Shown here: one piece after another, positions 43,611 to 47,691 of the stretch
Numbering within the stretch: position 1 is the stretch's first letter
How the letters are laid out: each line of letters starts with the position of its first letter
Assembly (NCBI GenBank): GCA_910578605.1
Contig: CAJTQG010000004.1
Coordinates: forward strand, 32,114-79,804
Direction: 5' to 3'
From: an uncultured Lachnospiraceae bacterium
GTDB taxonomy: Bacteria > Bacillota > Clostridia > Lachnospirales > Lachnospiraceae
Length of the DNA stretch: 47,691 nt
Program-made: the position numbers and the translations under genes
The notes under the pieces: model-generated
Databases searched by the model: none
Told to the model about the DNA's origin: nothing
The model's input: the letters and a program-made list of their open reading frames with translations, nothing else

Positions 43611-44828
43611 ATGTTTGAAATCAATGATAATTATTTGAAGCTGCCAGGAAGCTATTTATTTTCTACCATAGGAAAAAAGGTAAATGCGTTTACACAGGCA
43701 AATCCAGATAAACCAATTATCCGCCTAGGAATCGGGGATGTTACACTGCCCTTGTGCCCAAAGGTGATTGAAGCGTTACATAGCGCAGTGGATGAGATGG
43801 CAGATGCGTCTACTTTTAAGGGCTATGCGCCGGACTTAGGTTATGAGTTTTTGAGAAGCGCTATTGCCAACCAGGATTATAGAGCAAGAGGCGTTGAGAT
43901 AGAAATTGATGAAATTTTTATCAGTGATGGGGCGAAGAGTGATTCGGGCAATATTGGAGATATTTTTTCAGTGAATAATAAAATTGCCGTGTGCGATCCG
44001 GTATATCCTGTATATGTGGATACTAATGCTATGTCCGGCAGAACTGGTGAATATATGGCAAAGGAAGAAAGATGGAGTAATGTGATTTACATGCCATGTT
44101 TGGAGGAAAATAATTTTGCGCCAAAGCTTCCGTCTGAGACACCGGATATGATTTATTTGTGCTTTCCCAATAATCCTACAGGTTCTACGATTTCCAAGGA
44201 GGAACTGCAAAAATGGGTAGATTTTGCAAACGAAAAGGGAGCGGTTATCATTTATGACGCTGCCTATGAGGCGTATATTTCTCAGGAGAATGTGCCTCAC
44301 AGCATATATGAGTGCCAGGGCGCCAAAACCTGTGCCATTGAGCTTCGCAGTTTTTCTAAAAATGCAGGTTTTACGGGAACGCGCTTGGGCTTTACCGTGA
44401 TACCAAAGGAATTAAAGAGCGGAGATGTTGCATTAAACAGCCTGTGGGCAAGACGCCATGGGACAAAATTTAACGGTGCTCCCTATATTATTCAGAAGGC
44501 AGGGGAAGCCGTGTATACAGAGGAAGGGCAGGCGCAGGTAAAAGAGCAGGTTGCCTATTATATGAACAACGCAAAGGTGATACGTGAGGGACTTGCAGAC
44601 GCAGGCTTTCGCGTATCCGGCGGAGTGGATGCTCCGTATATCTGGTTGAAGACACCGGACAATATGACCTCATGGGAATTTTTTGATTATTTGTTGGAGA
44701 GGGCAAATGTAGTTGGTACACCTGGTTCAGGCTTTGGCCCAAGCGGGGAAGGATATTTCCGATTGACAGCATTTGGGACTTATGAGAATACATTGGCGGC
44801 CATTGAAAGAATTAAAAATATAAAATAA
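43611..44828 (+). CDS. dapL: LL-diaminopimelate aminotransferase
   Basis: PLP enzyme that converts tetrahydrodipicolinate directly to LL-diaminopimelate, feeding lysine and peptidoglycan synthesis. Start ATG 43611 follows AAAGGAGAG. The sequence shows RLGIGDVTLPLCP near the N-terminus, FPNNPTGSTIS, YDAAYEAYI and the PLP lysine in SFSKNAGFTGTRLGF. The 405-residue length is typical. It stands alone behind the glnA-ANTAR pair, separated by a gap with a tandem repeat, and no other dap genes are in the window. Confidence 0.95.
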   Translation: MFEINDNYLKLPGSYLFSTIGKKVNAFTQANPDKPIIRLGIGDVTLPLCPKVIEALHSAVDEMADASTFKGYAPDLGYEFLRSAIANQDYRARGVEIEIDEIFISDGAKSDSGNIGDIFSVNNKIAVCDPVYPVYVDTNAMSGRTGEYMAKEERWSNVIYMPCLEENNFAPKLPSETPDMIYLCFPNNPTGSTISKEELQKWVDFANEKGAVIIYDAAYEAYISQENVPHSIYECQGAKTCAIELRSFSKNAGFTGTRLGFTVIPKELKSGDVALNSLWARRHGTKFNGAPYIIQKAGEAVYTEEGQAQVKEQVAYYMNNAKVIREGLADAGFRVSGGVDAPYIWLKTPDNMTSWEFFDYLLERANVVGTPGSGFGPSGEGYFRLTAFGTYENTLAAIERIKNIK

Positions 44829-44833
44829 TCATA

Positions 44834-44983
44834 ACGATTCAGAGCCGCATTCGCAAAAACGTTGCCAAGGCAGCTTATCTTTTGCTCATGTATGGCTTCT
44901 CGCCATATAGATTTATAAAAATAGTCTTTATCAAGCAAGCTTGAACAGCCTGTTTTGTATAAATCTGCATGGCTCTGAATCGT
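44834..44983. repeat. 150-bp element with 13-bp terminal inverted repeats
   Basis: ACGATTCAGAGCC (44834-44846) and GGCTCTGAATCGT (44971-44983) are exact inverted repeats that close the element. Inside are a GTTGCC/GGCAGC hairpin (44861-44874), TATGGC/GCCATA (44891-44907), and AGATTTATA/TATAAATCT (44909-44917 and 44958-44966) enclosing TCAAGC/GCTTGA (44931-44944). It has no open frame and no T run after it. It could be a small non-autonomous mobile element or a structured RNA. Confidence 0.65.
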
Positions 44984-45003
44984 CTCACATTTTTACATGG
45001 GCA

Positions 45004-45043
45004 ATACACATTGGACTATAGAATTATTATATCAATAGTGTAT
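45004..45043. promoter_or_regulatory. Inverted repeat at the alpha-galactosidase promoter region
   Basis: ATACACATTG (45004-45013) is complementary to CAATAGTGTAT (45033-45043) apart from one bulged A. The right arm overlaps a possible -10, TATACT (45041-45046). It is a candidate operator for a sugar-responsive regulator. No good -35 is visible. Confidence 0.4.
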
Positions 45044-45080
45044 ACTTGTGTAAAATATGGAAAGAAAGGGAAGGAAAATT

Positions 45081-47264
45081 ATGGGAATTATTGTGGACAA
45101 AGAAAATTTAGTGTTTCATTTGCAGACAAATGAGACAAGCTATATTATGGCGGTTAAAAAAGGAAAATATCTTGCACATGTGTACTGGGGAAAGAAAATG
45201 AACACGCCGAATATGGATAATGCTTTACTTATGAGATGGAGCTGCTTTGGGGCAATGGAGGAGCAGGAGGATGCAACCTATTCCATGGATTATGTCAGGC
45301 AGGAATATCCAACCGGATGCGGCACAGATTACCGGATACCGGCCATAGAGGTGGAGTATAAGGACGGTAGCAGAGTGTGTCCTCTAGAGTACACAGGATA
45401 TAAGATTAGCAAAGGCAAAAGACCTTTGGAGGGACTGCCGGCTGTATATGTGGAGGCAGAGGAGGAGGGGGATACCCTGGATATTATATTGGAGGATAAG
45501 CTGAAGGGGTTGAGAGTCACCCTGGCCTACAGTGTGTTGAGCAAGTATAATGCTATTACAAGAAGTGTGAAAGTGGAAAATGGAGGAGAGGAAAATGTAA
45601 AGCTGGAAAAGGTGATGAGTCTGAGCGTGGATTTTGAGACAAGCGATTATGAAATGCTGCAGCTTCCAGGAGCATGGGGAAGGGAACGTCACATTGAAAG
45701 AAGGGTTCTGCGCAGCGGCCTGCAGTCTGTTGAGAGCAGGCGGGGAGCAAGCAGCCATCAGATGAACCCATTTATTGCGTTGCTTGGGCCAGGTGCAAAT
45801 GAGACAGTGGGAAATGTTTATGGAATTAATCTTGTCTACAGTGGGAACTTTACAGCGGGTGTGGAGGTGGACTCCCTATTTCAGAGCCGATTGTATATGG
45901 GAATCAACAATTATGATTTCTCATGGCTGTTAGAGCCGGGGGAGGTATTTACAGCTCCGGAGGCCGTGATGGTATTTTCCTCCCATGGTCTAGGTGAGAT
46001 GTCCCGCATTTATCACAAGCTATACAGGGAACGTCTTGTCCGTGGAAAATATAGAGATGCGGTGAGGCCGATTTTGGCAAACAATTGGGAGGCTACTTAT
46101 TTTGATTTTGATGAAGAAAAGATAGTAGCTCTTGCGGGGGAAGCAAAAAGCTTAGGGATTGAGCTTTTTGTTCTGGACGACGGATGGTTTGGTAAGAGAA
46201 ACGGGGATAACTGTTCTTTAGGAGACTGGTTTGTCAACAGAGAAAAACTGCCAAGCGGCATAGACGGTTTGGCGAAAAAAGTGAAGGAGCAGGGAATCAG
46301 CTTTGGCCTTTGGGTGGAGCCGGAGATGGTATCTCCTGACAGTGAACTGTATCGTAAACATCCTGACTGGTGCATCCATGTAAAGGACAGAAACAGAACC
46401 CAGTGCCGTTCACAGCTGACGCTGGATTTAAGCAGAAGAGATGTGTGCGATTATATTATAGAAACAATCGGCAGCATTTTAGACAATGCCCCTATCTCCT
46501 ATATAAAATGGGATATGAACCGGCACATGACAAATCTTGGCTCAGCCCTTCTTCCGGCGGAAAGGCAAAAGGAAATGCCTCATCGGTATATGCTTGGTCT
46601 GTATCATGTGTTAGAGGAGATTGTGGGAAAGCATCCAGATGTGTTGTTTGAGAGCTGTTCCGGCGGCGGCGGAAGATTTGACGGGGGAATGCTCTACTAT
46701 ATGCCGCAGACTTGGACCAGCGATGACACGGACGGAGTGGAGCGGTTGTATATTCAATATGGTACCAGTCTGGTGTATCCAATCAGCACTATGGGCTCTC
46801 ATGTGTCGGCAGTGCCTAATCATCAATCCGGGCGGGTTACCTCCCTAAAGCTGAGAGGGGATGTGGCAATGAGCGGCAATTTTGGTTATGAGTTGGACTT
46901 GACAAAGTTTACTCCTGAGGAAAAGGAGGAGGTGAGAGGGCAGGTTGCACAGTATAAGGAGCTTCGCACTTTCATTCAATCAGGGGATATGTATCGGCTC
47001 CAAAGTCCATTTGAGGGAAATACAGCTGCATGGATGTTTTTATCCCAAGATAAAAAAGAAATTTTTGCAGCATATTTCAGAATATGTGCCAAGGTCAATC
47101 CGGGAATTACAAGAATGAAGCTGCAGGGGCTGCAGCCGGACGGCATCTATGAAATAAAGGAGACAGGACAGAGATTTCGGGGGGATGAATTGATGGAAAT
47201 TGGTCTTGTGGTAGATATGCATGGCGATTATCAGAGCAGAACATGGAGACTCCATAAGGTGTAG
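45081..47264 (+). CDS. GH36 alpha-galactosidase
   Basis: Releases terminal alpha-galactose from oligosaccharides such as raffinose and melibiose. I place the start at ATG 45081, which follows GGGAAGG; an earlier ATG at 45057 lacks a site. The 727-residue length is typical of the tetrameric GH36 group. The N-terminal beta-sandwich is followed by the barrel, with NNWEATYFDFDE, ELFVLDDGWFGKR, the nucleophile D478 in IKWDMNRHM, FESCSGGGGRFD and the acid/base D548 in TSDDTDGVERL. There is no signal peptide, so it is cytoplasmic. No transporter or regulator gene is adjacent. Confidence 0.94.
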   Translation: MGIIVDKENLVFHLQTNETSYIMAVKKGKYLAHVYWGKKMNTPNMDNALLMRWSCFGAMEEQEDATYSMDYVRQEYPTGCGTDYRIPAIEVEYKDGSRVCPLEYTGYKISKGKRPLEGLPAVYVEAEEEGDTLDIILEDKLKGLRVTLAYSVLSKYNAITRSVKVENGGEENVKLEKVMSLSVDFETSDYEMLQLPGAWGRERHIERRVLRSGLQSVESRRGASSHQMNPFIALLGPGANETVGNVYGINLVYSGNFTAGVEVDSLFQSRLYMGINNYDFSWLLEPGEVFTAPEAVMVFSSHGLGEMSRIYHKLYRERLVRGKYRDAVRPILANNWEATYFDFDEEKIVALAGEAKSLGIELFVLDDGWFGKRNGDNCSLGDWFVNREKLPSGIDGLAKKVKEQGISFGLWVEPEMVSPDSELYRKHPDWCIHVKDRNRTQCRSQLTLDLSRRDVCDYIIETIGSILDNAPISYIKWDMNRHMTNLGSALLPAERQKEMPHRYMLGLYHVLEEIVGKHPDVLFESCSGGGGRFDGGMLYYMPQTWTSDDTDGVERLYIQYGTSLVYPISTMGSHVSAVPNHQSGRVTSLKLRGDVAMSGNFGYELDLTKFTPEEKEEVRGQVAQYKELRTFIQSGDMYRLQSPFEGNTAAWMFLSQDKKEIFAAYFRICAKVNPGITRMKLQGLQPDGIYEIKETGQRFRGDELMEIGLVVDMHGDYQSRTWRLHKV

Positions 47265-47286
47265 AATATTAAAGTGTAAGAATTTT

Positions 47287-47311
47287 GACCACTCGTTATT
47301 TACGGGTGGTC
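47287..47311 (+). terminator. Terminator after the alpha-galactosidase gene
   Basis: GACCACTCG pairs with CGGGTGGTC around TTATTTA, with a short T tract (TAGTTTTAG) after it. It lies 23 bases after the stop codon. The 234 bases from 47312 to 47545 show nothing recognisable. Confidence 0.7.
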
Positions 47312-47545
47312 ATAGTTTTAGAAGAGTACATTTACTATCACGGCTTTCCATTTCGCTGTTTTTTATAAATAAAGTTCATCTTTATACCCAGCTTTTATTC
47401 TTAAATCATTTCTTATAAGCTGCTATCTTTGATTTAGGAAGGATAATGGTTATTAAATGATTGCAGTCGGCAAAGGCGTAGGTGAAGTGTTTTAATATGG
47501 CAATCAAAACTTTGTTTTACATTAGAAAATTAAATTTGGAAAAAC

Positions 47546-47574
47546 TTGACAAAATGGCAGGAATTTTGTATAAT
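47546..47574 (+). promoter_or_regulatory. Consensus promoter at the window end
   Basis: TTGACA (47546-47551), exactly 17 bases, then TATAAT (47569-47574): a fully consensus sigma-A promoter. The start near 47581 lies about 83 bases ahead of a likely ATG at 47664. Confidence 0.8.
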
Positions 47575-47663
47575 CTGGCTGGCATCTTAGAGTGTATAGT
47601 AGATTATAAGCGTTAATAATATTGTTGCAAAATCACTAAATTTCTCAAGGGATATAAAAAGCT

Positions 47664-47691
47664 ATGATTAAAAAAAGATTAGATTCGGTTA
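47664..47691 (+). CDS. Start of a further gene, cut by the window edge
   Basis: ATG 47664 follows AAGGGA with about ten bases between and reads MIKKRLDSV before the window ends. The consensus promoter upstream supports a real gene, but nothing can be said about its product. Confidence 0.45.

Overview
The window is about 47.7 kb of AT-rich, densely coding DNA from a low-GC Gram-positive anaerobe. Gene content points to the class Clostridia, most likely a gut Lachnospiraceae: a cdaA-cdaR-glmM operon, a dapL-type lysine/peptidoglycan pathway gene, a type I glutamine synthetase followed by an ANTAR regulator, SH3/glucosaminidase cell-wall proteins, a viroplasmin-type RNase H, and glycosidases for plant and host glycans. 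Ribosome binding sites are strong AGGAGG types, with some GTG and TTG starts. I see no tRNA, rRNA, CRISPR array, prophage or insertion sequence.

Layout. 0.1-1.6 kb: a membrane-bound chemoreceptor. 2.0-6.8 kb: a very large secreted GH2 glycosidase with carbohydrate-binding and Ig-like modules. 7.0-13.9 kb: a LytTR response regulator, a short cytosolic GHKL kinase, two ABC half-transporters and an intracellular GH29 fucosidase. A textbook LytTR direct-repeat operator lies between kinase and transporters. 14.0-15.0 kb: DAHP synthase (minus strand), with a perfect 22-bp palindrome over its -35 box. 15.3-19.0 kb: an OmpR-type two-component system and a BcrAB/LanFE-like ABC transporter. 19.0-19.9 kb: a ROK glucokinase (minus).

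20.2-27.1 kb: a long co-directional run of two uncharacterised membrane proteins, diadenylate cyclase CdaA, CdaR, an HPr-like phosphocarrier, GlmM and an LCP-family cell-wall ligase. This couples c-di-AMP, amino-sugar supply and envelope assembly. 27.4-32.7 kb: proteolysis and quality control, with an HtrA-type protease, a divergent ClpX and a subtilisin-family protease. 32.8-35.7 kb (minus): two alpha/beta hydrolases and a polysaccharide deacetylase. 36.0-41.1 kb: two convergent paralogous glucosaminidases flanking RNase HI.

41.5-44.8 kb: glutamine synthetase with its ANTAR neighbour, then LL-diaminopimelate aminotransferase. A 150-bp element with 13-bp perfect terminal inverted repeats and several internal hairpins follows. 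45.1-47.3 kb: a GH36 alpha-galactosidase. The window ends just after a consensus promoter and the first codons of a further gene.

Most genes belong to known families. The least explained parts are the LytTR/soluble-kinase/ABC module with its operator, the 150-bp structured element, the two membrane proteins ahead of cdaA, the ClpX with a changed RKH loop, the ANTAR protein with a degenerate receiver, and the palindromic operator of the DAHP synthase gene.
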